This document shows, one piece after another, positions 1 through 8,570 of a stretch of 43,950 bases of DNA. This DNA is from Proteiniclasticum sediminis (lineage in GTDB: Bacteria; Bacillota; Clostridia; Clostridiales; Clostridiaceae): the NCBI RefSeq assembly GCF_018128025.1, contig NZ_JAGSCS010000021.1, forward strand, positions 1 to 43,950. The letters are read 5' to 3'. The position numbers were made by a program, and so were the translations under genes. The notes below the pieces were generated by a model that was given only the letters and a program-made list of their open reading frames with translations, had not been told where the DNA came from and did not search any database. Position 1 is the stretch's first letter. The number at the start of each line of letters is the position of its first letter.

Positions 1-2
1 GT

Positions 3-386
3 ACCACGCCGGAGCACATGCCAGAAAAGCATCAATCCTATCTGTTGTGGGACGGCGCTCGCTTTCTCCACTGGGCTAAACAGGTCGGCCCCCACACCGA
101 GATTGTGGTGCAATCCATCTTAAATCACCACAAGATTGAACAGCAAGGGTATAAGTCCTGCTTCGGGTTACTCAAGCTTGCCGATCGCTATTCGCCGAAA
201 AGGCTGGAGGCCGCGTGTCAACGCGCATTATCCTACACCCCTCAACCCAATTACCGCAGCATTCAAACGATTCTCAAGAATGGTTCTGATAAGTTAAAGG
301 TAGACATCCCCGAAAAAACCTCCTCATCGACCCAGTATGGATACATTCGAGGAGCGGATTATTATGGGAAGGGGGATAAGAAATGA
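3..386 (+). CDS. istA: IS21-family transposase IstA, C-terminal part (runs in from the left)
   Basis: This is the end of the DDE transposase of an IS21-like element. The frame is open from base 3 with no stop, so the gene starts upstream of the window. Near the visible start, HMPEKHQSYLLWDGARF is followed by the helical C-terminal segment (CFGLLKLADRYSPKRLEAAC) typical of IstA, where a run of helices precedes the AAA+ helper gene. The catalytic DDE core lies outside the window. The stop overlaps the istB start by 4 nt (ATGA at 383-386), the usual IS21 arrangement of translational coupling. The family is clear; whether the upstream part is intact cannot be seen. Confidence 0.85.
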   Translation, partial: TTPEHMPEKHQSYLLWDGARFLHWAKQVGPHTEIVVQSILNHHKIEQQGYKSCFGLLKLADRYSPKRLEAACQRALSYTPQPNYRSIQTILKNGSDKLKVDIPEKTSSSTQYGYIRGADYYGKGDKK

Positions 387-1126
387 CGAATCAGAGCACG
401 GTGGATAAACTCCTGGAAATGCGCTTAACGACGATGGCTGAATCGTTCCAACTGCAACTACAGGATCCGGCCTATCAAGAGCTTTCCTTCGATGAACGGT
501 TTGCCTTGATGGTGGATGAGGAATGGCTCCGCCGAAAGAATAACAAGCAAGCCCGATTGATTTCTCATGCCAGCTTTAAGTTCCCCTCAGCGTGCGCTGA
601 GGACATCGACTATTTCCCGGACCGAAAACTGGATAAACCCCTGATCACCCGCTTGACGGCCTGCAACTATATTGTGGATAACCGAAATGTGATCATTATG
701 GGCGCTTCTGGAAGTGGGAAGTCCTATCTGGCTTGCGCCTTAGGGGTAGCCGCATGCCGCAAGTTCTATACAGTACGGTACATCCGTCTTCCCGATTTGC
801 TGGACGAGTTGGCGATGGCTCGCGGTGAGGGGACGTTCCAAAAGACAATTCGATAGTATAAAAAAGTCAACTTGCTGATCTTGGATGAATGGTTGCTGAC
901 CCCTCTTGGGGACACCGCTTCGCGGGATCTCCTTGAGATCATTGAAGCCCGTGATAAGGGATGTTCCACCATCTTCTGCTCGCAGTTCGCCAAGGCAGGA
1001 TGGCATGAACGCATTATGGAAGGTACGATCTCGGATGCCATTCTTGACCGCGTAATCCATAACAGCTACAGTCTGGTGATTGACGGAAACCTCTCCATGA
1101 GAGAGCGGCATGCCTTGAAAGACTAG
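383..1126 (+). pseudogene. istB: IS21 helper ATPase IstB, interrupted by an in-frame amber codon
   Basis: IstB is the AAA+ ATPase that helps IstA choose and capture the target. The reading frame carries the N-terminal DUF-like helices, a Walker A segment (GASGSGKSYLACALG, about residues 107-121), then a TAG at 854-856. The same frame continues without any shift into the Walker B region (LLILDEWLL) and the sensor region (SQF...HERI...DAILDRVIHNS) to a stop at 1124-1126. Read through the TAG, the product would be 247 residues, the normal IstB length. The TAG falls between R and YKK, where a single C-to-T change from CAG (Gln) would explain it. Without suppression the product lacks Walker B and should be inactive. 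Confidence 0.85.
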
Positions 1127-1135
1127 ACCTCAAGA

Positions 1136-1159
1136 GGGGGCTACCGCGAGGTGGCCCCC
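1136..1159 (+). terminator. GC-rich hairpin after istB
   Basis: GGGGGCTACC (1136-1145), loop GCGA, GGTGGCCCCC (1150-1159): a 10-bp stem with one G-U pair, directly after the istB stop. There is no T-run after it, so it is either a weak terminator or a structural element of the IS end. Confidence 0.4.
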
Positions 1160-1215
1160 AGCTGTGAAATCATGGCTCTCGAATCCCGAAGTAGTGGTTC
1201 TCGAATAACGTACGC

Positions 1216-1661
1216 TATGCTCTTTCAGAGCGTCATATTCAGTTGCTGTATAATTTTTTATCAATACAGAATCCATCTTGAAGGAACGTTAACCTTTAGA
1301 AATTATATTGGGAAATGTTCCAAATGTTTGAGAGTTATTGATACGATGGGGATTCATGAGGATGATTTAGTAGATCAAGAATATCTTTGTTAATTAAGCT
1401 GCATTTCTAAACCGCACTTACTTATGGCACGGTTCACCGCACCGTAAACTAAATAGGTGATGAAGTGTTTTTGTCATTAGAAGCCTTTCTATTTAACGCC
1501 AAACAAATTATGAGAGCATCCCATTCCTCCCAAATTAAGCAGAGGACATAGATGCTCTCATTTGTTAGTCTGCAAATGAGTATTCCGGCGAAGTTAAGCC
1601 ATTAGGTGGCTCTCGTAAATCGGTATAATCAGAATAGATATAAATATTTTAAAAAAGAAAT
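1216..1661. other. Intergenic stretch without a recognisable gene
   Basis: No convincing gene. A plus-strand open frame at 1151-1393 has no family resemblance and starts inside the IS tail. The main structure is an inverted repeat, ATGAGAGCATC (1510-1520) with GATGCTCTCAT (1551-1561), separated by 30 nt. A further GTGGCTCTCG at about 1606-1615 resembles the IS21 subterminal motif at 1173, so a second IS end or an older remnant is possible. Confidence 0.4.
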
Positions 1662-2852
1662 TTACTTGAACAGAGACATTTGCTCGATGCGATCAAAAGC
1701 TTCCTTCAGCATCTCCACTGAAACCGTCATAGCCAGTCTCAGATACCCTTCTCCAGAAGCGCCAAAGGCATTTCCAGGAATAACCAGTACATGAGCTTCT
1801 TCCAAAAGGCGTGTAGTCACTTTGGCAGAAGTCAGCCCCGTGGCTTTAATGTTTACGAAGAGGTAAAGACTGCCTCGAGGAGGAAGAACACTCATGTTCT
1901 TAAGCCCACAGATCCGCTCATAGGCATAAAAGGTGCGCTTTTTGTACTCCTCTACAATGAGCGGCTGAATCTCCTTCCGGAGTTTCAGCGCATGGATGGC
2001 TGCCCGCTGGGAGATGGAGGGTGCCGTAAAGACGTTATTCTCATTAACATTCTTCACCGTCGTAACCAGATATTCGGGAGCAAGGATATAGCCGATACGC
2101 CAGCCCGTCATGCAGAAATCTTTGGAGAAACTGCCGATGGTGATGGTTCTTTCCCGCATGCCTTTCAAGGTAGTGATGGGGATAAAGGGCTCAGCATAAC
2201 TGAAGGCAGTGTAAATGTCATCGGAGACCACGATGAGGTCATGTTTGATCGCCACTTTTGCAATGGCTTCCAAGGTCTCCCGGGAGAAGCAGGTTCCCGT
2301 AGGATTATTCGGAGTGTTGAGGATCATGGCTTTGGTTCGTGGGGTGATGGCCCGTTCTAGATCCTCCACATTCAGCTGAAACGCATCTTCTTCCCGGGTG
2401 ACCACCGGCACCGGAATGCCCCCCGCCAGGCGGATCTGCTGATCGTAGGGGGTAAAGTAAGGTTCATGGATGATTACTTCATCTCCGTCATCCAGGATGG
2501 TTTCCATGACCAGCCACATGGCGTGGCACGCGCTGGTGGTAACCATGCACTCACCCAAAGGGAAAGCATAGCCATATTCCTGCTGATAAAAGTCTTTGAG
2601 CCCCTCCCGAAGTTCCAGATCTCCATAACAGTCCGTATAGTGGGTATGGCCATCGAGGGCATCCTGGAAAGCAGCCTCGATGATCCGGCTGTCCGTGGTG
2701 AGGTCCGGGTCGCCGATGCTCAGGTTGATGAGATCCGGATACTGTCCCGCTAATCCCACACTGTCACCCAGGGGGGTGGAGTTATCCTTCCAGTAACGCT
2801 TGGCTAAGAATTTATGTTTCAATCTCAGGGGCCCCTTTCTTTTGTTCGTCAT
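1662..2852 (-). CDS. Class I PLP-dependent aminotransferase
   Basis: A 396-residue fold-type I aminotransferase of the aspartate/aromatic family. Visible features are the GDPD region (47-50), the Y-T-D-C-Y-G-D-L-E substrate segment (72-80), PNNPTG (181-186), SDDIY (210-214) with the PLP-binding Asp, and the Schiff-base lysine K244 in SFSKDFCMTGWRIGY. The length is normal. The gene is divergent from the lysine operon, so its substrate could be an oxo-acid of that pathway; the Bacillus N-acetyl-DAP aminotransferase PatA is also class I. However, the operon has its own class III aminotransferase, and the substrate here stays unassigned. The ATG at 2852 has no clear Shine-Dalgarno sequence; a TTG ten codons inside follows an AAAGGGG and is an alternative start. 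Confidence 0.85.
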   Translation of the reverse strand: MTNKRKGPLRLKHKFLAKRYWKDNSTPLGDSVGLAGQYPDLINLSIGDPDLTTDSRIIEAAFQDALDGHTHYTDCYGDLELREGLKDFYQQEYGYAFPLGECMVTTSACHAMWLVMETILDDGDEVIIHEPYFTPYDQQIRLAGGIPVPVVTREEDAFQLNVEDLERAITPRTKAMILNTPNNPTGTCFSRETLEAIAKVAIKHDLIVVSDDIYTAFSYAEPFIPITTLKGMRERTITIGSFSKDFCMTGWRIGYILAPEYLVTTVKNVNENNVFTAPSISQRAAIHALKLRKEIQPLIVEEYKKRTFYAYERICGLKNMSVLPPRGSLYLFVNIKATGLTSAKVTTRLLEEAHVLVIPGNAFGASGEGYLRLAMTVSVEMLKEAFDRIEQMSLFK

Positions 2853-2876
2853 TTTTCAGTCTTATGTAGTAATCAA

Positions 2877-2904
2877 ATTATCATAAATCTGCATAGATAT
2901 TCAA
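2877..2904 (-). promoter_or_regulatory. Putative promoter of the aminotransferase
   Basis: On the minus strand, TTGAAT (2904-2899), a 16-nt spacer, then GATAAT (2882-2877), with the ATG at 2852 about 25 nt downstream. It resembles a sigma-A promoter giving a very short leader. Seen by motif only. Confidence 0.4.
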
Positions 2905-3112
2905 GAGGAAAGTTTATTCTGAAAAGGCAAGAAGGGTAAGAAGTCCTATTTTGGATTGATTTATCATCAACAAACATCAAAGAGTTATCTAAATCGAGGT
3001 TTCCCATTATGCATTTTTATACTAAATTCTTGAACTAAAGGATTTCAATTGTCGGGAACCGGAAAACACTTTGACGATCTTATATTTTTTCTGGAAACCC
3101 ACCATTCTTGGA

Positions 3113-3141
3113 TTGACAGACAATTCAAAAACAGGTAGTAT
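3113..3141 (+). promoter_or_regulatory. Sigma-A promoter of the lysine operon
   Basis: TTGACA (3113-3118), 17-nt spacer, TAGTAT (3136-3141). The -35 box is perfect and the -10 box matches the consensus at five of six positions. Transcription would start near 3148, just ahead of the lysine riboswitch. Confidence 0.7.
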
Positions 3142-3154
3142 TGTACCAATTTAA

Positions 3155-3366
3155 CATTGCTTTGCGAAAAGAGGCTGCATCATGTCAAGAGTACCCGCAG
3201 GGAAAGGGGCTGATGCCGAAGTATGAAAATACTGGGTCCATGCTGAAGAAGTATGGAACTGTTTCCCGGCCGTTGCCCAATGGCCTGGAATTGTGCTTTA
3301 GCAGAGCCGGGCGACTGCAAGGTGTAGACATAACCGTGAGCATTCGCTCACGGTTATTTTATATTT
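3155..3366 (+). ncRNA. Lysine riboswitch (L box)
   Basis: The leader carries L-box signatures in the right order: AGAGG followed by TGC (about 3171-3179), CAAGAGTA (about 3186-3193), AAAGGGG (about 3205), GATGCCGAAG (about 3213-3222) and a following CTGG. It ends in a perfect terminator hairpin just before the lysA ribosome binding site. In this family, lysine binding stabilises the aptamer and lets the terminator form, so the operon is expressed when lysine is low. The boundaries are approximate; I did not fold the P1 stem. The nine downstream lysine genes support the assignment strongly. Confidence 0.85.
3330..3366 (+). terminator. Riboswitch-controlled intrinsic terminator
   Basis: ATAACCGTGAGC (3330-3341), loop ATTC, GCTCACGGTTAT (3346-3357): a 12-bp perfect stem followed by TTTATATTTT. 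It ends just before the AGGAGG (3368-3373) of lysA, the standard position for an attenuator. Confidence 0.9.
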
Positions 3367-3379
3367 TAGGAGGCAAATC

Positions 3380-4684
3380 ATGATCAGCGAAACACAGAAA
3401 GTCCATCCGGAAGAGCTCCACATCGGCGGGGTATCCGCCAGAGCCCTAGCAGAAAAATATGGTACACCTTTATACGTCATGGATGAAGAAGCCATTCGCC
3501 AGCGGATGCGGGAGTTTAAGTACGCCATGGGGAAAAGCTCCTTAGCCACCGATGTTCTCTATGCCTCCAAAGCCTTTTTGACCCTCGCCATGGTGAAGAT
3601 CATCCAGGAAGAAGACCTGTCTCTGGATGTGGTCTCCGGGGGAGAGCTCTACACCGCCCTAGCGGCGGGATTTGATCCTTCAAGGATCTACTTCCACGGG
3701 AACAACAAGTCCCCGGAAGAGCTGGAATATGCCCTTGCCAGCGGCGTGGGAACCATCATTGTGGACAATGAGGATGAAGTGGAGCGCATGGAGAGTCTTT
3801 GGACCCCTTCGAATGGTCCCCAAAGCATTATTTTACGGGTAAACCCGGGCATCGAAGCCCATACCCACGAGTACATCAGCACCACCAAGAATGACTCAAA
3901 GTTTGGCCTCAGCATTTTCCAGGAAGAAACCCTATTGCTACTGCAAAGGCTCCAGGAGGACCCCCGGTTTAGCCTTCAGGGGATCCACTGCCACATCGGC
4001 TCCCAGATCTTTGAGAAAAGCTCCTTCTTTGCCGCCGCGGAGGAAATGCTCCAGTATGTGGCGAAGCTTTATAGCCAAGGGGTAGTGATCCGCACCCTCA
4101 ACCTGGGTGGCGGATTCGGTGTCCGCTATGTGGAAGGCGATGAGCCCGTATCACCAGAGGATTTTCTCCCGGAGCTGTTAAAGATAGTGGAAAACCGCTG
4201 CCAAGAATTGGGGATCCCCCCGCTGAAGATACTCATCGAGCCGGGCCGAGCCATTGTGGCCAACGCCGGCACCACCCTTTACCGGGTAGGGGGAACCAAG
4301 ACCACCTTTGGCGGGAAGAACTATGTGTTTGTGGACGGCTCCATGGCCGACCATATTCGGACTGTGCTCTACGGGGCAGAATATGAGGCGGTGCTTGCGG
4401 AGCGGATGACAGAACTCCCGGAGGAAACCTACACCATCACCGGGAAAGCCTGTGAATCCGGCGATATCCTGGTCCGGGAAGCAAGGCTGCCCAAGCCCCG
4501 AAAAGGAGAAATCCTGGCCATTCTTTCCACAGGAGCCTACCACTACTCCATGGCCTCCAACTATAACCGGCTGCCGAAACCTGCGGTGGTCATGGTCCGG
4601 GAGGGAAAGTCCCGGTTGGTGGTCAAACGGGAAACCTATGAAGATCTCATCCGTCAGGATGTGGAGGAGGAATACGAAGCATGA
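3380..4684 (+). CDS. lysA: Diaminopimelate decarboxylase LysA
   Basis: Decarboxylates meso-diaminopimelate to L-lysine, the last step of the pathway, in the cytoplasm. The protein has 434 residues, normal for the family. It has an alanine-racemase-like barrel with the PLP lysine K64 in YASKA, HIGSQ at 205-209, the glycine loop GGGFG (243-247) and EPGR (287-290), and the C-terminal CESGD (358-362) with the active-site Cys of the partner subunit. The ATG has an AGGAGG 6 nt upstream and follows the riboswitch terminator, so it is the first gene of the operon. Its stop overlaps the lysC start by 4 nt. Confidence 0.96.
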   Translation: MISETQKVHPEELHIGGVSARALAEKYGTPLYVMDEEAIRQRMREFKYAMGKSSLATDVLYASKAFLTLAMVKIIQEEDLSLDVVSGGELYTALAAGFDPSRIYFHGNNKSPEELEYALASGVGTIIVDNEDEVERMESLWTPSNGPQSIILRVNPGIEAHTHEYISTTKNDSKFGLSIFQEETLLLLQRLQEDPRFSLQGIHCHIGSQIFEKSSFFAAAEEMLQYVAKLYSQGVVIRTLNLGGGFGVRYVEGDEPVSPEDFLPELLKIVENRCQELGIPPLKILIEPGRAIVANAGTTLYRVGGTKTTFGGKNYVFVDGSMADHIRTVLYGAEYEAVLAERMTELPEETYTITGKACESGDILVREARLPKPRKGEILAILSTGAYHYSMASNYNRLPKPAVVMVREGKSRLVVKRETYEDLIRQDVEEEYEA

Positions 4685-5883
4685 GAACCGTACTGAAATT
4701 TGGCGGATCCTCCGTGGCCGATGTGCCAAAAATGAAGGAAATCGCCCGGAAAATCAAAGCCCGGCAGGAACAGGGAGAATCCATCGTTGTGGTGGTCTCC
4801 GCCATGGGCAAGACCACCAGCCAGCTGCTGGAACTGGCCCAGACGGCGGCGAAGAATCCGTCCAAGCGGGAAGTGGATATGATGATCTCCACGGGGGAGC
4901 AGGTATCCATTGCTCTCCTTGCCATGATCCTCAATGAAATGGGCGTTGAGGCCGTCTCCTTCACGGGATTTCAGGCAGGGATCCTCACAGGGGGTATGCA
5001 CACGAAAACCAAGATCCTGGACATCGACATCACCGCTGTGGAAAAGCAGCTGAACGAAGGACGCGTCGTGGTGGTGGCGGGTTTCCAGGGCTACAACGAA
5101 GAAGGCGAAATCACCACCCTGGGCCGGGGCGGCTCCGATACCACCGCCGTGGCCCTGGCCGCTAAGCTCGGATGCAGATGCGAGATCTACACCGATGTGC
5201 CCGGCATCTACGGCGTGGATCCTCGGCTTTACCCCAAGGCTCATCAGCTCCAGGAAATCACCTGGGAAGAGATGAAGGAAATGGCTTTTCTCGGAGCCAA
5301 GGTCATGGAGCCCCGCTCCGTGGATATCGCACAACACTATGGCGTAGAAATCTATGTGGGCTCCGCCCACGAAGACTGCGCTGGAACCTATATCAGAAAG
5401 GCAGGAATCAACGTGGAACAACGAAGCATCACCGGACTCTCCGTGGCCGACAATATCCTCATGGTCACCCTCCGGAACTTACCGGAGGACACCGCCCCCA
5501 TCGCCTCCCTCTTTACCCGTTTGGCCAAGGAGGAAATCAACGTGGACATGATCGCTCAGATCCCCATGGAAAGCGGCGGAGTGGGACTGTCCTTCACCGC
5601 CCAGGCCCAAGACCAGGGGATGCTGGAGGAAGTGCTGAAAGAAGAGATGTCCACCCTTCCCGGGGTAACGGTGGAACTGGAGAAGAACATCTTCAAGCTC
5701 TCCGTGGTGGGCAGCGGCATGCGCACCCAAAGCGGTGTGGCGGCAAAGGTTTTCCAGCTGCTCTCGGAGAATGACATCCGCTTTAAGCAGGTCACGACCT
5801 CGGAAATCTCCATCTCCTATACTTTGGATCAGGCCCATAAGGAAAAGGCTGTGCGGATCATTGCCGAAGCCTTTGAACTGTAG
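4681..5883 (+). CDS. lysC: Aspartate kinase LysC
   Basis: Phosphorylates L-aspartate, the committed step towards lysine, threonine and methionine. It is 400 residues: an N-terminal amino-acid kinase domain with KFGGSSV (6-12), the STGEQ loop (about 70-74), GRGGSDTTA (about 149-157) and the TDVPGIYGVDPR nucleotide region, then two C-terminal ACT domains (about 265-400), which bind the feedback amino acid. Placement under a lysine riboswitch suggests the lysine-sensitive isozyme. It overlaps lysA by 4 nt, indicating translational coupling. No strong internal ribosome site for a separate beta subunit, as in Bacillus LysC, was obvious. Confidence 0.95.
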   Translation: MRTVLKFGGSSVADVPKMKEIARKIKARQEQGESIVVVVSAMGKTTSQLLELAQTAAKNPSKREVDMMISTGEQVSIALLAMILNEMGVEAVSFTGFQAGILTGGMHTKTKILDIDITAVEKQLNEGRVVVVAGFQGYNEEGEITTLGRGGSDTTAVALAAKLGCRCEIYTDVPGIYGVDPRLYPKAHQLQEITWEEMKEMAFLGAKVMEPRSVDIAQHYGVEIYVGSAHEDCAGTYIRKAGINVEQRSITGLSVADNILMVTLRNLPEDTAPIASLFTRLAKEEINVDMIAQIPMESGGVGLSFTAQAQDQGMLEEVLKEEMSTLPGVTVELEKNIFKLSVVGSGMRTQSGVAAKVFQLLSENDIRFKQVTTSEISISYTLDQAHKEKAVRIIAEAFEL

Positions 5884-5891
5884 GTGGTCCC

Positions 5892-6698
5892 ATGAGATTT
5901 GTGAAGTACCATGGCACAGGCAATGATTTTCTTATCCCTTTAGATCCCGTGGAGGAAGAACAGCTTTCCCCAATCGCAAAGAAGCTGTGCCACCGGAACT
6001 TCGGTTTTGGCGCAGACGGCCTTCTTCGGGCCTTCCCGTCAGAGGTGGCGGACATCCGCATGGCGTACTACAACCAGGACGGCACAGTGGCTCCCATGTG
6101 CGGAAACGGCCTTCGCTGCTTCGCCCGTTACGTCCATGAAGAGGGGCTGGTGAAAAAGGAAGAGTTCACCGTGGAAACTTTAGCCGGGGTTTTGGCAGTA
6201 GATGTCCGAGAAGGCTATGACCAGATCCGGGTGGAACTGGGAAGCCCCACGTTTACCCTTTCCCCACCCCATACCCAGAGCGAACTGCAAGAGGGAAAGA
6301 TCCTAAACCTGGAGGTCCAGGGGCGACCCTACAAACTGACGGCTCTCTTTCTCGGCACCCTCCACGGCGTGATCTTCACGCCGGAAGAGATCCCCGAAGA
6401 AGATGCCCGGGCCCTTTGTCATCATCCCTTCTTTCCCCAGCGGATCAACGTGAACTTTGTAAAGGTGGTGGATGGGGAGCATCTGGAAGTGCGAACCTAT
6501 GAACGGGGTGTGGGCTACACCTTAGCCTGTGGCACCGGGGTGGGCGCATCCCAGGTGCTGGCGCATAAACTGGGACTAACGAAAAATACCGCCCGGGTGA
6601 AGGTCCCAGGCGGGGAACTGACGGTCTCTGTGGAGGAGAAAATGTATTTGAGCGGACCTGCGGTCCGCATTGGAAAAGGAGAGATGGACCTTGAATAA
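5892..6698 (+). CDS. dapF: Diaminopimelate epimerase DapF
   Basis: Interconverts LL- and meso-diaminopimelate, supplying both LysA and peptidoglycan synthesis. It has 268 residues with the N-terminal KYHGTGNDF signature, C70 in MCGNGLRC and the second catalytic Cys in LACGTGVGAS (about 213), so both halves of the two-base cysteine mechanism are present. It starts 8 nt after lysC. Its last codons hold the ribosome binding site and TTG start of asd. Confidence 0.95.
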   Translation: MRFVKYHGTGNDFLIPLDPVEEEQLSPIAKKLCHRNFGFGADGLLRAFPSEVADIRMAYYNQDGTVAPMCGNGLRCFARYVHEEGLVKKEEFTVETLAGVLAVDVREGYDQIRVELGSPTFTLSPPHTQSELQEGKILNLEVQGRPYKLTALFLGTLHGVIFTPEEIPEEDARALCHHPFFPQRINVNFVKVVDGEHLEVRTYERGVGYTLACGTGVGASQVLAHKLGLTKNTARVKVPGGELTVSVEEKMYLSGPAVRIGKGEMDLE

Positions 6699-7677
6699 GA
6701 TCAATGTGGCGATCGTGGGGGCCACCGGTATGGTGGGCCGTACCTTTATCCAGGTGCTGGAAGACCTGGAGGTTCCTATAGGAGAGCTGACCCTTCTGGC
6801 TTCGGAAAAGTCTGCCGGGAAAAAGGTAGTTTTCCGGGGGAAAGTACTGACGGTGGAAACCCTCACGGAAGAAGCCCTGGATCCTCAGCGCTTTCAGTAT
6901 GCCCTGTTCTCCGCCGGAGCGGGAGTAAGCCTTCGGTTTGCCCCCGTGGCGGCCAGCCGAGGAATCACCGTCATCGATAACTCCAGCGCCTTCCGGATGG
7001 ATCCGCAGATCCCCTTAGTGGTGCCGGAGGTGAACTTTTCTGCCGTTGGTCCCCAGGATCACCTCATCGCCAACCCCAACTGCAGCACCATTCAGTGTAT
7101 GCTGGCCTTGAAGGTGACCCAAGAGCTCTTTGGCCTCAGCCGGGTGCTCTACACCACCTATCAGGCGGTTTCCGGCTCCGGATACCGAGGAGTGGAGGAC
7201 CTGGAACGCACCCTGAAAGGCGAGGCTCCCCAGTTCTATCCCCAGCCCATTGCCGACAACTGTCTGCCCCATATCGATGTGTTTTTAGACAGCGGCTGCA
7301 CCAAGGAAGAGCAGAAGATGATGGATGAAACAAGAAAAATCCTAGATCTTCCTGGACTTCCCGTATCGGCCACCTGTGTGCGGGTTCCGGTGAAAAACGG
7401 CCATAGCGTGGCCATGAATGTAACGACCGAAAAACCCCTGGATCTACCCCTCCTGGCAAAAGCATTGGCCTCCACGGAAGGCTTGCGGTTCTATTCGGAA
7501 GGGTATCCCACGGCTCGAGATGCTTCCGGCCAGGACCTGGTCCTTTTGGGGAGGATGCGAAGAGACGACAGTTTCCCCAACACCTTCCATCTCTGGACGG
7601 TGGCGGACAATATCCGCAAAGGGGCTGCCACCAATGCGGTGCAGATTCTGATGAAATTAATGGAGGAGAGAGCATGA
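6691..7677 (+). CDS. asd: Aspartate-semialdehyde dehydrogenase
   Basis: Reduces aspartyl phosphate to aspartate semialdehyde with NADPH. It has the N-terminal NADP loop GATGMVG (10-16) and the catalytic C131 in NPNCSTIQ, in a product of 328 residues. I chose the TTG at 6691: it has AGGAGA 7 nt upstream and puts the glycine loop at the usual distance from the start. An ATG at 6670 in the same frame would add seven residues but has no ribosome site. The gene overlaps dapF by 8 nt and dapA by 4 nt. Confidence 0.94.
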   Translation: MNKINVAIVGATGMVGRTFIQVLEDLEVPIGELTLLASEKSAGKKVVFRGKVLTVETLTEEALDPQRFQYALFSAGAGVSLRFAPVAASRGITVIDNSSAFRMDPQIPLVVPEVNFSAVGPQDHLIANPNCSTIQCMLALKVTQELFGLSRVLYTTYQAVSGSGYRGVEDLERTLKGEAPQFYPQPIADNCLPHIDVFLDSGCTKEEQKMMDETRKILDLPGLPVSATCVRVPVKNGHSVAMNVTTEKPLDLPLLAKALASTEGLRFYSEGYPTARDASGQDLVLLGRMRRDDSFPNTFHLWTVADNIRKGAATNAVQILMKLMEERA

Positions 7678-8570
7678 AACTATGGAATGGCGCAGGAGTT
7701 GCCCTAGTGACTCCCTTCAAGGAAGGACAGATTGATTTTGATGCCCTGGAAAAGCTTCTGGAGTGGCAGATGGCCGAAGACACCGATGCCTTCATCATCG
7801 CCGGAACCACGGGAGAATCGGCAACCCTGACGAAGCATGAAAAGCTGGCCCTCTTTGAGTTTACCCTGAAGGTTGTCCAAGGCCGCGTGCCCGTCATCGC
7901 CGGAACGGGATCCAACAATACCGCCGATTCCATCGCCCTTTCCCGGGAAGCGGAAAAACTGGGCGTGGATGGCCTGCTTCTCGTGACTCCCTACTACAAT
8001 AAACCCAGCCAGCGGGGACTCTATGCCCACTACAAGGCCATTGCCGAGAGCGTAAAGATTCCGGTGATTCTCTATAATGTGCCGGGAAGAACTTCTGTGG
8101 ATCTTCTCCCGGAAACCGTGGTGGAACTGGCGAAGATCCCCAACATCCTGGGGCTGAAGGAAGCCTCGGGAAAGCCCCAGCGCTGCGGACAGATTCTGTC
8201 CCAGGTACCGGAAGGCTTCAAGATCTATTCGGGTAACGACAACGAGATTTTTGACTTTCTGAAAGAGGGAGGCCATGGGGTGATCTCGGTCCTCTCCAAT
8301 GTGGCGCCCAAAGAGACCCATGACCTGGTGGCCCAGTACTTTGCAGGAAACAAGGAAGCATCCCAAAAGCTCCAGGAGGACCTGAACCCCCTCATCGATG
8401 TCCTCTTCATCGAGACCAATCCGGTGCCGGTGAAGGAAGCCCTGAACTTCATGGGGTATCAGGCGGGGGACTTCCGTCTGCCCCTGGTGGATCTGGCCCC
8501 GGAAAACCGGGAAAAGCTGCAGCAGGTGTTGGCCGAATATCATCTTTTACCGGGAGGAGGAGCAGAATGA
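7674..8570 (+). CDS. dapA: 4-hydroxy-tetrahydrodipicolinate synthase DapA
   Basis: Condenses aspartate semialdehyde with pyruvate, the first step unique to the diaminopimelate branch. It is a 298-residue TIM barrel with the pyruvate-binding K162 in LGLKEASG, the proton-relay Y134 in LYNVPGRT and T45-T46 in AGTTGES. The start overlaps the asd stop by 4 nt after a GGAGAG. Length and motifs are standard. Confidence 0.96.
   Translation: MKLWNGAGVALVTPFKEGQIDFDALEKLLEWQMAEDTDAFIIAGTTGESATLTKHEKLALFEFTLKVVQGRVPVIAGTGSNNTADSIALSREAEKLGVDGLLLVTPYYNKPSQRGLYAHYKAIAESVKIPVILYNVPGRTSVDLLPETVVELAKIPNILGLKEASGKPQRCGQILSQVPEGFKIYSGNDNEIFDFLKEGGHGVISVLSNVAPKETHDLVAQYFAGNKEASQKLQEDLNPLIDVLFIETNPVPVKEALNFMGYQAGDFRLPLVDLAPENREKLQQVLAEYHLLPGGGAE

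Larger units (their letters stand above)
1..1215 (+). mobile_element. Right end of an IS21-family insertion sequence
   Basis: The window opens inside an IS21-type element: the IstA transposase C-terminus, an overlapping istB helper gene, then a non-coding tail. The tail has a GC-rich hairpin (1136-1159) and two near-identical 12-mers, TGGCTCTCGAAT (1173-1184) and TGGTTCTCGAAT (1195-1206). These resemble the repeated subterminal transposase-binding sites of IS21 elements. The exact right boundary is inferred to lie near 1206-1215; I could not see the left end or a target duplication. The helper gene carries a nonsense codon, so this copy may be immobile. Confidence 0.75.

Noticed and set aside
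1151-1393. An 80-codon open frame after istB.
   Set aside because: It begins within the IS end structure and shows no recognisable domain or ribosome site.
3141-3383. An open frame of 80 codons ahead of lysA.
   Set aside because: It lies across the lysine riboswitch and its terminator and has no ribosome site.
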